From Companilactobacillus suantsaicola (GTDB lineage Bacteria; Bacillota; Bacilli; Lactobacillales; Lactobacillaceae), in NCBI RefSeq assembly GCF_004745525.1, contig NZ_RKLY01000027.1:1-34062 (forward strand): 34,062 nt of DNA, written 5' to 3'. Positions 8,709 through 15,936 of this stretch are shown piece after piece (the first letter of the stretch is position 1; the number at the start of each line of letters is the position of its first letter). A program made the position numbers and the translations under genes. The notes below the pieces were generated by a model. The model made no database searches and was not told the origin of the DNA. It saw nothing but the letters and a program-made list of their open reading frames with translations.

Positions 8709-8748
8709 TTATGATATTAATTTATCGTAATCACTTATTTTATTTTCC
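8703..8748 (+). terminator. Terminator of the two-component operon
   Basis: Stem AAGTGATTATGATA/TATCGTAATCACTT with loop TTAATT, followed by a T-rich stretch. The stem includes the kinase stop codon. Confidence 0.75.
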
Positions 8749-8860
8749 CTATTTACTAACCTGATTTATCTAATCTATTTTAATAAAAATCATGTAATTC
8801 TTAATATTTCGCACGTCATTTCATAACAAATCAACTTCAAAATTATGAACTATAAAAAAA

Positions 8861-8875
8861 TTATCGTAATGATAA
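8861..8875 (+). promoter_or_regulatory. Interrupted palindrome upstream of surface protein gene
   Basis: TTATC-GTAAT-GATAA lies 33 bases before the ATG of the WxL-like gene. It could be an operator or a leader hairpin. No convincing -35/-10 pair could be fixed around it. Confidence 0.3.
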
Positions 8876-8907
8876 GATTACCAAATCATGTTTTGAGGGA
8901 GTAATTT

Positions 8908-11814
8908 ATGAAACGAAAAAAAATCTTACTATGCATACTTTTCTTGTGCATCTTATTTTCATGTGCAAAAACTACCACGATCAAAGCACAAGAAGAAAAA
9001 GTAACTACCGCTGACATTTCTCAAATTTTTCAGCACAAAAATAATAACGAAATTGTCATTAGTTACATTTTAGAAGCTGAAAAAGAATTAATCGTTAAAA
9101 CTAGTGAAGACAAAGTCATTGACTTAGACGCTTTGAAAAATGAACTTGGCGAAGACAAAATCGACAGTAACGCTGAGCAAAATGAATTCAAATTAAAACT
9201 AGATAAACCCGATGGACTTTCTTTTAGACTTTTGACAAATAACGAAAAGCCTTTTACTCTGACCATCTTAAAATCTGACAGTGAAAAGATTTTTGATTAT
9301 GATTTAAACAAAATCGAAAATAAAAGTAATGTTGCCACTCAAACTGGTGATGATTCTAACGAAACTTGTTGGGTCTTCTCTGAATTTTTAAAAGTCAGTG
9401 AAGGACCAATCCTTGAACATTCCGACGGCAGTAGTACCAGACCGCTACTTTATTTTGGCGATTACAACATGGCCATTTCTCGGGCCTCAATTAGCGAATC
9501 ATACGCGACTAAAGGAAACAGTCGTAATAATAGTTTAACGGCTGCCAACTCAGCAATTCTCTACTCTGAACCTAACAGCAAAATTCTTGATGGACCAAAA
9601 GCTGACGGAAATCACATCTACACTTCTCATTACGGAGATCACCAAGAAGAAGATTACGATGCAAGTGAAATTATCAATATGGGAATTTCTCAACGTGGAA
9701 TTGAAGATAAATCTAAAGGTTCCCCTAGAAATTTTATTTCTAACAATTTATACAACTACGTTATTCCAACCGACGGAAAAGGTGTACCAGGAGTTTCCGG
9801 ACCAGATATCCTAGGGGAAGCTTACGGGTTGCCGGAAACACCAAAATTTTACTATCGAACTAACCCACAAACTGGGCTTGAAGAACAAAAAATGGTTTAC
9901 AAACAAAGGGCTTTTTATGTTCCCAAGAAAAACCATCCCAACCCAGAAATAACAACTACCATCAAACAAAGTTTCAACGATATGGGTCGAGTAGTAACGA
10001 AAATCACCTTTAAAAACACAGGTAATTATTACTTTACTAAATTCGTTGGTTTCTCCAATCAAGATTTTTCGCTAAATAAAGATGGTCGTGAAATCACCGA
10101 CAAAAATCGTAAGCGAATTGGTAATTATGTCCCTATGAAAACCCTAGGAAAAAAGCGTGGTATGTACATCCAATCTGGTGATAACCAAGTCAGACATAGT
10201 GTTTATGTCAATAATCCCGATGGTCCTAACGCCTGGGCTGCTCGTTCAACCGCCAAATCTTACAAAGCTTATAAAGGTTTTGCCTACAATCCCGGCTTGA
10301 TTGGATTAATCCCCTTGACGGAAAGATATTATCCTTGGAAAGGTGGGAAAAATCGTTTTAATCCAGGAATTTTCAACCCACCAACTAACTTCTATGATAA
10401 GAAAAAGGACCAATATAAATCTCCTTACGTCCATTCAAAGTTATTCAACGCTTTTGAAGATTTAAATGATCGAGGCGACACTGATGACTCCAGCGCTGCC
10501 GGAACTCGTTTGGGTATGAAAGCTATTAATAATAATAAATTTTATAGTCAATGGGATTCAGGTCTAACAATGCGTACAACGATGATTGATTTGCCAATAG
10601 GTAAAGCTACTACTTTACAATACGTTTCTCAAACTGACGTTCGAGGAACAACTTTTAATCCTGTAATCGAATTAGACCTCCATGGAACTGAAGATGATCC
10701 TCAACTATTACCAACTGATGCTTCTGCACTCCCATTAACTGGTAGCTGGTACGATTATGACAGTACTAAAGCGACAATGCACTACTCGATTGACAGCGAC
10801 AAAGACGAAGATTACCAAATCCTCTTTAACACCGATCAGTCTTCTGACGATGCTTTCAACGGAAGACATCATGAGATTGAAAATCAAAAGATCAACTTAA
10901 AGAATTTAGATAAAGGTACTCACGTTATCCGCTTTTACATGGAAGATGCTGAAGGGAATCGTTCACCCGTTAAGACCCATTACATTCGTTTTATCAGGGA
11001 ATCAACTGAAGCACCTCAATTTATCATAACGACTCCACAATCCAATCAAAAAAGCCCCCACGATCCAATGGATACTGACTTAGAACTATCTGGTTATTGG
11101 ACGGATAAGGATAGTAAAGAAATTAAAGAGATTTCTTACACTCTCGACAATGATCCAACTAAAAAAGTTATTTTCAAAGATTTGAAAAATGACAAACTTG
11201 GGGCAATGGTTGATTGGAATTTAGATGAATTATCAATCAGTGATTGCAACGACTTCAAATTACACAAATTGACTTTCACAATTACTGACGACAAGAATTT
11301 GACCGGAACAGAGGAATTCTACTTCCAACACCAACCTGGTGGCTTGAAATTATCGGCTCCTGAGGAAATTGACTTAGGAACAGTCGCTGTCACCCCCAAT
11401 GGAAGTTCACTAGCTAGTCCAAAAATAGATGCTGGTCGAGTTATTCTTGATGACTTTAGACAAAAAAATTCTGGCCCCGTTGCGGTCAGCCTTTCGATGG
11501 ATACATTCTACAAGTTGGAAGAGAATACTCACCACGATACCGGCGTAGATCCTGATGGCGAAGATGAAGACGAATACCGGCTCGAAAAAGAATCAATTGG
11601 TCACACCGCTTATTGGGATAAAAAATTAGTTGATAGCCATAACTTTATAATTGGTGAAACGAATGGCAAGAACACTTCTGATTGGCAATATTCAACTGAC
11701 TTTACTGATCAGATCCTTAAAAAGTTACAATTAAGTTTTAATTCAACAAACGGCGGTTCTATGGGTACTTATGTCAGCCACTGGACTTGGCAAACTGTCG
11801 ATTCTATTGAATAA
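8908..11814 (+). CDS. Large secreted surface protein with WxL-like C-terminus
   Basis: 968-residue exported protein. Lys/Arg residues at 2-5 precede a hydrophobic core; cleavage after Ala27 (IKA-QEE) fits signal peptidase I, while LFSC at 16-19 is a poor lipobox. A long Asn/Asp/Ser-rich region follows. Two Ig-like repeats lie at about residues 600-800, each with a GxW/GYW start (LTGSWYDYDS, LSGYWTDKDS). The last ~150 residues resemble the WxL peptidoglycan-binding domain: EIDLGTVAV at its start, VILDDFR, and a terminal GTYVSHWTWQTV in place of the usual W-x-L ending. No LPxTG anchor is present. GAGGGAG precedes the ATG. It stands alone, without the DUF916 partner genes common in WxL clusters. 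Role unknown, perhaps cell-wall association or adhesion. Confidence 0.7.
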   Translation: MKRKKILLCILFLCILFSCAKTTTIKAQEEKVTTADISQIFQHKNNNEIVISYILEAEKELIVKTSEDKVIDLDALKNELGEDKIDSNAEQNEFKLKLDKPDGLSFRLLTNNEKPFTLTILKSDSEKIFDYDLNKIENKSNVATQTGDDSNETCWVFSEFLKVSEGPILEHSDGSSTRPLLYFGDYNMAISRASISESYATKGNSRNNSLTAANSAILYSEPNSKILDGPKADGNHIYTSHYGDHQEEDYDASEIINMGISQRGIEDKSKGSPRNFISNNLYNYVIPTDGKGVPGVSGPDILGEAYGLPETPKFYYRTNPQTGLEEQKMVYKQRAFYVPKKNHPNPEITTTIKQSFNDMGRVVTKITFKNTGNYYFTKFVGFSNQDFSLNKDGREITDKNRKRIGNYVPMKTLGKKRGMYIQSGDNQVRHSVYVNNPDGPNAWAARSTAKSYKAYKGFAYNPGLIGLIPLTERYYPWKGGKNRFNPGIFNPPTNFYDKKKDQYKSPYVHSKLFNAFEDLNDRGDTDDSSAAGTRLGMKAINNNKFYSQWDSGLTMRTTMIDLPIGKATTLQYVSQTDVRGTTFNPVIELDLHGTEDDPQLLPTDASALPLTGSWYDYDSTKATMHYSIDSDKDEDYQILFNTDQSSDDAFNGRHHEIENQKINLKNLDKGTHVIRFYMEDAEGNRSPVKTHYIRFIRESTEAPQFIITTPQSNQKSPHDPMDTDLELSGYWTDKDSKEIKEISYTLDNDPTKKVIFKDLKNDKLGAMVDWNLDELSISDCNDFKLHKLTFTITDDKNLTGTEEFYFQHQPGGLKLSAPEEIDLGTVAVTPNGSSLASPKIDAGRVILDDFRQKNSGPVAVSLSMDTFYKLEENTHHDTGVDPDGEDEDEYRLEKESIGHTAYWDKKLVDSHNFIIGETNGKNTSDWQYSTDFTDQILKKLQLSFNSTNGGSMGTYVSHWTWQTVDSIE

Positions 11815-11863
11815 TTAATGAATAACTAATTGATTAAATTTGTTAGAGTTCAAGTGGACACAC

Positions 11864-11907
11864 AAAAAAGCTGTACTAATGAGTAAATTTCATTAGTACA
11901 GCTTTTT
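11864..11907. terminator. Bidirectional terminator between surface protein gene and mscL
   Basis: A near-perfect 17-base inverted repeat (AAAAAGCTGTACTAATG / CATTAGTACAGCTTTTT) with A and T runs at both ends serves the two convergent genes. Confidence 0.9.
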
Positions 11908-11942
11908 AAATTACTCGAAATAAGTAACAAAACTAACAACGA

Positions 11943-12332
11943 CTAGTTTCTTTTTTTCTCATCCAACAATTCAGAAATTTTCTTTAGGTACATGATCATT
12001 TCTTCTTGCTTGTCGTCTTCTTCCTCTTCAACTTCTTCTTGACGGGTCTTGATGATTTTGTTCATAACTTTAACTAACAAGAAAACTACAAAAGCGATAA
12101 TTAAAAAGTTGATGATCGATTCGATAAAAGTTCCGTATTTGAACGTTGCGTCGCCCACTTTAAAAGCCAAATTGCTCAAATTAATTTTTCCCAAGAACAG
12201 ACCAATCAAAGGATTGATCAAGTTGCTTACCAACGATTGTACGATTGAGGTGAAAGCGGCCCCCATGATAACACCAACTGCCAAGTCTAAGACATTGCCG
12301 CGACTAATAAAATCCTTAAATTCTTTAATCAT
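11943..12332 (-). CDS. mscL: Large-conductance mechanosensitive channel
   Basis: Stretch-activated pore that releases solutes on sudden osmotic downshift. At 129 residues it has the family size. The N-terminal amphipathic segment MIKEFKDFISRGNVLDLAVGV runs into TM1, with the glycine-rich GVIMGAAFTSIV packing motif. TM2 (about 68-88) is FLIIAFVVFLLVKVMNK, followed by an acidic linker EEVEEEEDD and a C-terminal helix. AGGAG precedes the ATG. Monocistronic; shares the terminator at 11864-11907 with the convergent surface protein gene. Confidence 0.95.
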   Translation of the reverse strand: MIKEFKDFISRGNVLDLAVGVIMGAAFTSIVQSLVSNLINPLIGLFLGKINLSNLAFKVGDATFKYGTFIESIINFLIIAFVVFLLVKVMNKIIKTRQEEVEEEEDDKQEEMIMYLKKISELLDEKKRN

Positions 12333-12513
12333 AATAAAAATCTCCTATCTTTATTACTTCAATTATGGGGTTTTCTAGGTAATTTTTGCAAATATTTTGG
12401 AAAAGTGCGATATACAAATAGCATATTTTGCGTAATTTATGAATAGCTTAATTTTTTCCCAATAATTGTTAACTGATAATATAATGAAGATAAGTAAATA
12501 AGAAAGGTTGTGT

Positions 12514-12906
12514 ATGATGAATTATTTCGACATGTACAAAATGATCTTAGAAATCATGGCTGAAAAAAATCCTAAAGATTTCCAAGAACTGCTTGACGAC
12601 TCACAAAGTTATCAAAAGGTTAAAGACTACATCGCTAGTGACAATAACAATCAAATTTTGATTCGTGACATGCAGAACACTTTAGTTAGTATGATTGATG
12701 ACAACATTGTTTCAGGTGTAGTTAGTCCGCTTAAATACGTTACTTTGATCAAATTAAATGGCTTAACAATTGCTGGTTTTCAGTACTTAAAAGAGTTACA
12801 AAATCAGGCTATTAAAGAGGAAATCGACAATCTTTTGAAGCAAGAAAATTTAGCTATGTCTCCTAAATCACTCAGTAAGGTTCTCTCAAAAATTGTTTTT
12901 AGTTAA
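12514..12906 (+). CDS. Uncharacterised helical cytosolic protein
   Basis: A 130-residue protein I do not recognise. It has no signal peptide or membrane segment and looks mainly alpha-helical, with acidic and Asn/Gln-rich loops (SDNNNQ near residue 45) and a Lys-rich C-terminal part (SPKSLSKVLSK). I chose the ATG at 12514: AGAAAGG ends six bases before it, and a second ATG follows directly; the in-frame TTG at 12508 falls at the end of the ribosome-binding region. A TATAAT at 12480-12485 gives a likely -10. The gene faces away from mscL and precedes the NADH peroxidase gene, which has its own promoter, so the two need not be functionally linked. Confidence 0.7.
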   Translation: MMNYFDMYKMILEIMAEKNPKDFQELLDDSQSYQKVKDYIASDNNNQILIRDMQNTLVSMIDDNIVSGVVSPLKYVTLIKLNGLTIAGFQYLKELQNQAIKEEIDNLLKQENLAMSPKSLSKVLSKIVFS

Positions 12907-12942
12907 AACTAATTTATTTACATATGTCAACTAACATATGGT

Positions 12943-12971
12943 TTGACAGTGATTTCATTTAGAGCTATTCT
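12943..12971 (+). promoter_or_regulatory. NADH peroxidase promoter
   Basis: TTGACA, a 17-base spacer and TATTCT. A CATATG-N8-CATATG inverted repeat lies just upstream at about 12921-12940. Confidence 0.7.
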
Positions 12972-12975
12972 TAGA

Positions 12976-12992
12976 TTGTAATGATTCTTATT
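12976..12992 (+). promoter_or_regulatory. Candidate PerR/Fur-type operator
   Basis: TTGTAATGATTCTTATT begins five bases after the -10 of the peroxidase promoter. Its first 15 bases match the PerR box TTATAATNATTATAA at 11 of 14 informative positions. A near-identical sequence lies upstream of the P1B ATPase at 29326-29342. Position at the transcription start suits repression. A Zur-like site is an alternative reading. Confidence 0.45.
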
Positions 12993-13014
12993 AAGAACAG
13001 ATGGAGGTTATTTT

Positions 13015-14388
13015 ATGTCAAAGACAAGAGTAGTAATCGTCGGAGCATCTCACGGTGGCCATCAATCAATTTTGGAATTATTGAAGCGCTATAGAGATGT
13101 TGATATTAAATTATTCGAGGCTGGAGATTTCGTTTCATTCATGTCCTGTGGTATGGAATTATATCTAGAAAACAGTGTCACAGACGTGAACGATGTTCGC
13201 AATTTCAGTCCTGATGATTTTGCAGAGAATAAAAACGTAGCAATTTTGAACAACCATCAAGTTACCAAGATCAATGCTGATAAAAAGACTGTCACAGTTA
13301 TCGATACTACTGATAACTCAAGTCAAGATTATCCTTACGACAAATTGATTCTAAGTTCTGGAGTCACACCTAAGTCACTTCCCGTTGCTGGAGCTGATTT
13401 AGAAAATGTCTTCTTAATGAGAGGCTTTGACTGGGCAACTAAAATCAAGTCTAAATTAGAAGATGCAGCTGTTAAAAATATTACCGTCGTTGGCGCTGGT
13501 TACATCGGTATCGAAGCCGCTGAAGCTAGTGTCAAAGCTGGTAAAAATGTCACTTTAATTGATGTTTTGGATCGTCCTTTAGGAACTTATCTCGATTCCG
13601 AAATGACAGATATCCTTCAAAAACACCTTGAAGAAAAAGGCGTTAAGGTTGTTACTGGTGCTAAAATTGCAGCCTATACTGGTGACAAAGCTGTTACTGG
13701 CGTTAAAACTGATACTGCCGAATATCCTAGCGACTTAGTCATTCAAGCTGCCGGTGTACAACCAAATACCGACTGGTTAAAAGGTACAGTTGATTTGGAT
13801 GACCGTGGCTGGATCAAGACTAACGAGTATCTCCAAACTAATTTGCCAGATGTTTATGCTATCGGTGATGCCACACTTGCATATTCAATTCCGGCTGACA
13901 ATCACGTACCAATCGCTTTAGCTACAGTTGTTCGTCGTGAAGCTAGATACGTTGTTAAGCACCTATTTGAAAAGAATCCTGCCCTACCATTTAGCGGTGT
14001 CGTAGGTAGTTCTGCTTTGAGTGTCTTCGACTATCACTTTGCTGAAAGTGGACTCAATAGCTTCACAGCCAAGAGATCAAATGTTGACATTAAATCTTCC
14101 TTCTATTCAGGAAGCCTCAGACCAGCTTATGTTCCAGCAGGTAAGAATAATCCTGAAGTTTACGTCCAACTATTCTTCAATCCAAGTTCACACGTTCTTT
14201 TAGGTGGAGCCATTCTTTCTACTTATGATGTCACTGCTCAAGGAAACGTCTTAGCACTCGCTATTCAACACAAACTAACAGTTGAAGATCTAGCCGATGC
14301 TGACTTCTTCTTCCAACCTGGTTTTGACAGACAATGGAGTATCTTAAATGTTGCCGCTCAACATGCTTTAGGTGAAAAAGATTTCTAA
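13015..14388 (+). CDS. npr: NADH peroxidase (FAD, Cys-sulfenate type)
   Basis: Reduces hydrogen peroxide to water with NADH, a main peroxide defence in catalase-poor lactic acid bacteria. The 457-residue protein has an N-terminal FAD site VVIVGASHGGH, with His13 in the place of the active-site histidine. Redox-active Cys45 sits in FMSCGMELYLE, followed by VTDVNDVR, which favours NADH peroxidase over the related water-forming NADH oxidase. The NAD-binding VVGAGYIGIEAAE lies near residue 160, the second FAD motif is YAIGDATLAY, and the C-terminal dimerisation domain ends with DFFFQPGFDRQWSI. TGGAGG lies nine bases before the ATG. It appears monocistronic. The oxidase alternative cannot be fully excluded by eye. 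Confidence 0.85.
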   Translation: MSKTRVVIVGASHGGHQSILELLKRYRDVDIKLFEAGDFVSFMSCGMELYLENSVTDVNDVRNFSPDDFAENKNVAILNNHQVTKINADKKTVTVIDTTDNSSQDYPYDKLILSSGVTPKSLPVAGADLENVFLMRGFDWATKIKSKLEDAAVKNITVVGAGYIGIEAAEASVKAGKNVTLIDVLDRPLGTYLDSEMTDILQKHLEEKGVKVVTGAKIAAYTGDKAVTGVKTDTAEYPSDLVIQAAGVQPNTDWLKGTVDLDDRGWIKTNEYLQTNLPDVYAIGDATLAYSIPADNHVPIALATVVRREARYVVKHLFEKNPALPFSGVVGSSALSVFDYHFAESGLNSFTAKRSNVDIKSSFYSGSLRPAYVPAGKNNPEVYVQLFFNPSSHVLLGGAILSTYDVTAQGNVLALAIQHKLTVEDLADADFFFQPGFDRQWSILNVAAQHALGEKDF

Positions 14389-14447
14389 TTCAATTCAAAA
14401 AAAGTTTGGGACGTAACTACCCTTACTTCTAAATTTGCAGCGTAAAC

Positions 14448-14565
14448 GCGGAACAGGACATAACTCTTTCCGCTTAAAACAAATAGCTCTGTGGTAATCG
14501 AAGTTCAATTACCACAGAGCTATTTGCCTTAATGCTCGAGAGTTGACCATGTCCTGTCCCGCTCT
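14448..14565. repeat. Dispersed hairpin element, type II copy A
   Basis: Outer arms GCGGAACAGGACATAACTCT (14448-14467) and AGAGTTGACC-ATGTCCTGTCCCGC (14539-14562) pair with a small bulge. Inside is a long perfect hairpin at 14481-14525 (AAATAGCTCTGTGGTAAT / ATTACCACAGAGCTATTT). The copy at 15812-15936 has the same plan with compensating base changes. It lies between npr and tRNA-Leu and may end both transcripts. A shorter related string GGGACGTAACT lies at about 14408-14418. Confidence 0.8.
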
Positions 14566-14570
14566 TTTTA

Positions 14571-14653
14571 TGCCGTTGGCGGGATTCGAACCCGCACATG
14601 GAAACCATACAGCGACCTGAACACTGCGCGTCTGCCAGTTCCGCCACAACGGC
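14571..14653 (-). tRNA. tRNA-Leu (anticodon CAG)
   Basis: Class II tRNA. Acceptor arms GCCGTTG/CAACGGC pair fully. The anticodon stem CAGTG/CGCTG carries loop TTCAGGT, giving anticodon CAG. A long variable arm and a GCGGG-TTCGAAT-CCCGC T-arm follow. The 3' CCA is not encoded. Downstream lies the hairpin element at 14448-14565. Confidence 0.95.
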
Positions 14654-14713
14654 AATACTTTTTTACAAAAATAGATTACAATTAAAATGATACTACAATT
14701 GGAGGTTCTTGCA

Positions 14714-15550
14714 ATGGAAAAAGTAAATAAAGTCGTATTAAGTCAAGTGATCACACCTCGAGATCCACAATCGTATAAAGGAAACTATGGGAAAATCCTG
14801 ATTATTGCAGGATCGACTCATTTTGGTGGAGCTGCTATTCTTTGCAGTAGTGCTGCTGTTCACAGTGGTGCTGGTTTAGTGACCGTTGCCACCACGCCCG
14901 AAAAGTTTACCGCTATTAACGTCAAAATTCCTGAGGCAATGACTATTGATTATCATAGTAAAAAAGACTTACAGTTAGCTATTCAAAATAGCAATGTCAT
15001 TGCTATTGGACCAGGCTTAGGAACGTCTTCAGTTGCTAAAGGGCTTGTCAAAGCCGTTTTAACAAATACCAATGCTGAACAAACTATTATTTTAGATGCA
15101 TCGGCACTCACAATAATTGCTGAAACCGACCTCTTGTTGCAATCTGAAGCTAATCTAGTTTTGACACCACATCAAGGCGAATGGCAAAGATTATCACAGT
15201 TACCAATTGCTCAACAAACTCCTGAAAATAGTCAAGCTAAATTAAGAGAACTTAATCCTAAAGCAATTTTGATTTTGAAAAAACATTTGTCAGAAATCTA
15301 CTATCAAGATAAAATCCTCCAAATCCAAGCTGGTAATCCAGGTATGGCGACTGGCGGCATGGGTGACACCTTAACTGGTATCTTAGCCGGTTTCATTGGC
15401 CAATTTGGCTTTTCAATTAAAACCATCTCCAGTGCCCTTTTGATTCACAGTCTGATTGCTGATGATTTAAATGAAAAAAATTATGTCGTCTTACCTTCAA
15501 AGATAATTGAAAAACTACCGAAGTATATGGCTAAATTCAGTCAAAAATAA
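14714..15550 (+). CDS. nnrD: ADP/ATP-dependent NAD(P)H-hydrate dehydratase
   Basis: Repairs hydrated NADH and NADPH by phosphate-driven dehydration. The 278-residue protein covers only the ribokinase-like dehydratase half of YjeF proteins; the epimerase domain is absent and must come from elsewhere if present. Visible motifs are GKILIIAGSTHFGGA near the start, AIGPGLGTS, the ILDASAL segment, LTPHQGEW, and the nucleotide/anion-hole motif GNPGMATGGMGDTLTGILAGF split across two strands. I chose ATG 14714 because TTGGAGG is eight bases upstream; an in-frame ATG at 14687 has no ribosome-binding site. It is convergent with the flippase gene, with only hairpin elements between them. Confidence 0.93.
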   Translation: MEKVNKVVLSQVITPRDPQSYKGNYGKILIIAGSTHFGGAAILCSSAAVHSGAGLVTVATTPEKFTAINVKIPEAMTIDYHSKKDLQLAIQNSNVIAIGPGLGTSSVAKGLVKAVLTNTNAEQTIILDASALTIIAETDLLLQSEANLVLTPHQGEWQRLSQLPIAQQTPENSQAKLRELNPKAILILKKHLSEIYYQDKILQIQAGNPGMATGGMGDTLTGILAGFIGQFGFSIKTISSALLIHSLIADDLNEKNYVVLPSKIIEKLPKYMAKFSQK

Positions 15551-15552
15551 TA

Positions 15553-15680
15553 AGAGAGTGGAACAAGCCCGCTTAGACTCAGACAGATAGCCTAATTCCA
15601 CGAATTGCACACCGATCTTGTGTGTGATTTGGGGAATGTAGCTATATGGCTGAGTCTGGCTTGTGTAACTCGTTTCAACA
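15553..15680. repeat. Tandem hairpin element, type I unit 1
   Basis: Begins AGAGAGTGGAACAAG and ends CTTGTGTAACTCGTTTCAACA, like unit 2. Nested arms pair through the unit: ACAAGCC/GGCTTGT, AGACTCAG/CTGAGTCT, TAGC/GCTA, ATTCC/GGAAT and CACAC/GTGTG, closed by a short apical loop. It starts two bases after the nnrD stop codon. Confidence 0.85.
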
Positions 15681-15811
15681 AGAGAGTGGAACAAGAGCGG
15701 TCAGCTCCCGGAGGATAACGTAATTTCAGGAATTGCTCGTTGCACTTTGCGAGTGATTTCTGAAATTTTGTTATCTCGGAGGGAGTTGCTCTTGTGTAAC
15801 TCGTTTCAACA
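15681..15811. repeat. Tandem hairpin element, type I unit 2
   Basis: Same ends and architecture as unit 1, but almost every interior helix has changed on both sides: AGAGC/GCTCT, CTCCC/GGGAG, GATAAC/GTTATC, AATTTCAG/CTGAAATT, CTCG/CGAG. The apical flanks GAATTGC and GTGATTT are kept. Paired substitution implies selection on the fold, as RNA or cruciform DNA. Confidence 0.85.
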
Positions 15812-15936
15812 AGAGAGTGAAACATAATATAGCAATTTTTTTAAAAACAAATAGACCGTGGTAATCAAAAAAAACGATTACCACGGTCTATTTACCTCAA
15901 TATTCGAGAGTTGGTTATATCCTATTTCGCTCTCTT
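15812..15936. repeat. Dispersed hairpin element, type II copy B
   Basis: Directly abuts unit 2 and shares its start (AGAGAGTGAAACA), but the interior is of the type at 14448: a hairpin at 15849-15893 (AAATAGACCGTGGTAATC / GATTACCACGGTCTATTT), then CGAGAGTTG and an outer right arm reading TATATCCTATTTCGCTCTCT. The end overlaps the stop codon of the flippase gene, so it probably also terminates that transcript. Confidence 0.85.

Noticed and set aside
12049-12378. 109-residue frame opposite mscL
   Set aside because: Shadow of mscL, which is unmistakable; no start signal was found.
14687-14713. N-terminal extension of nnrD to an upstream ATG
   Set aside because: TTGGAGG sits inside the extension and correctly spaces the ATG at 14714; the upstream ATG lacks such a site.
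15592-15825. 77-residue open frame on the minus strand
   Set aside because: It lies wholly within the tandem hairpin units. Its codons follow the palindromes and it has no ribosome-binding site.
14448-15936. Possible CRISPR-like or mobile-element array
   Set aside because: Units are long hairpins that abut without spacers, and there is no cas gene, transposase or target duplication in view.
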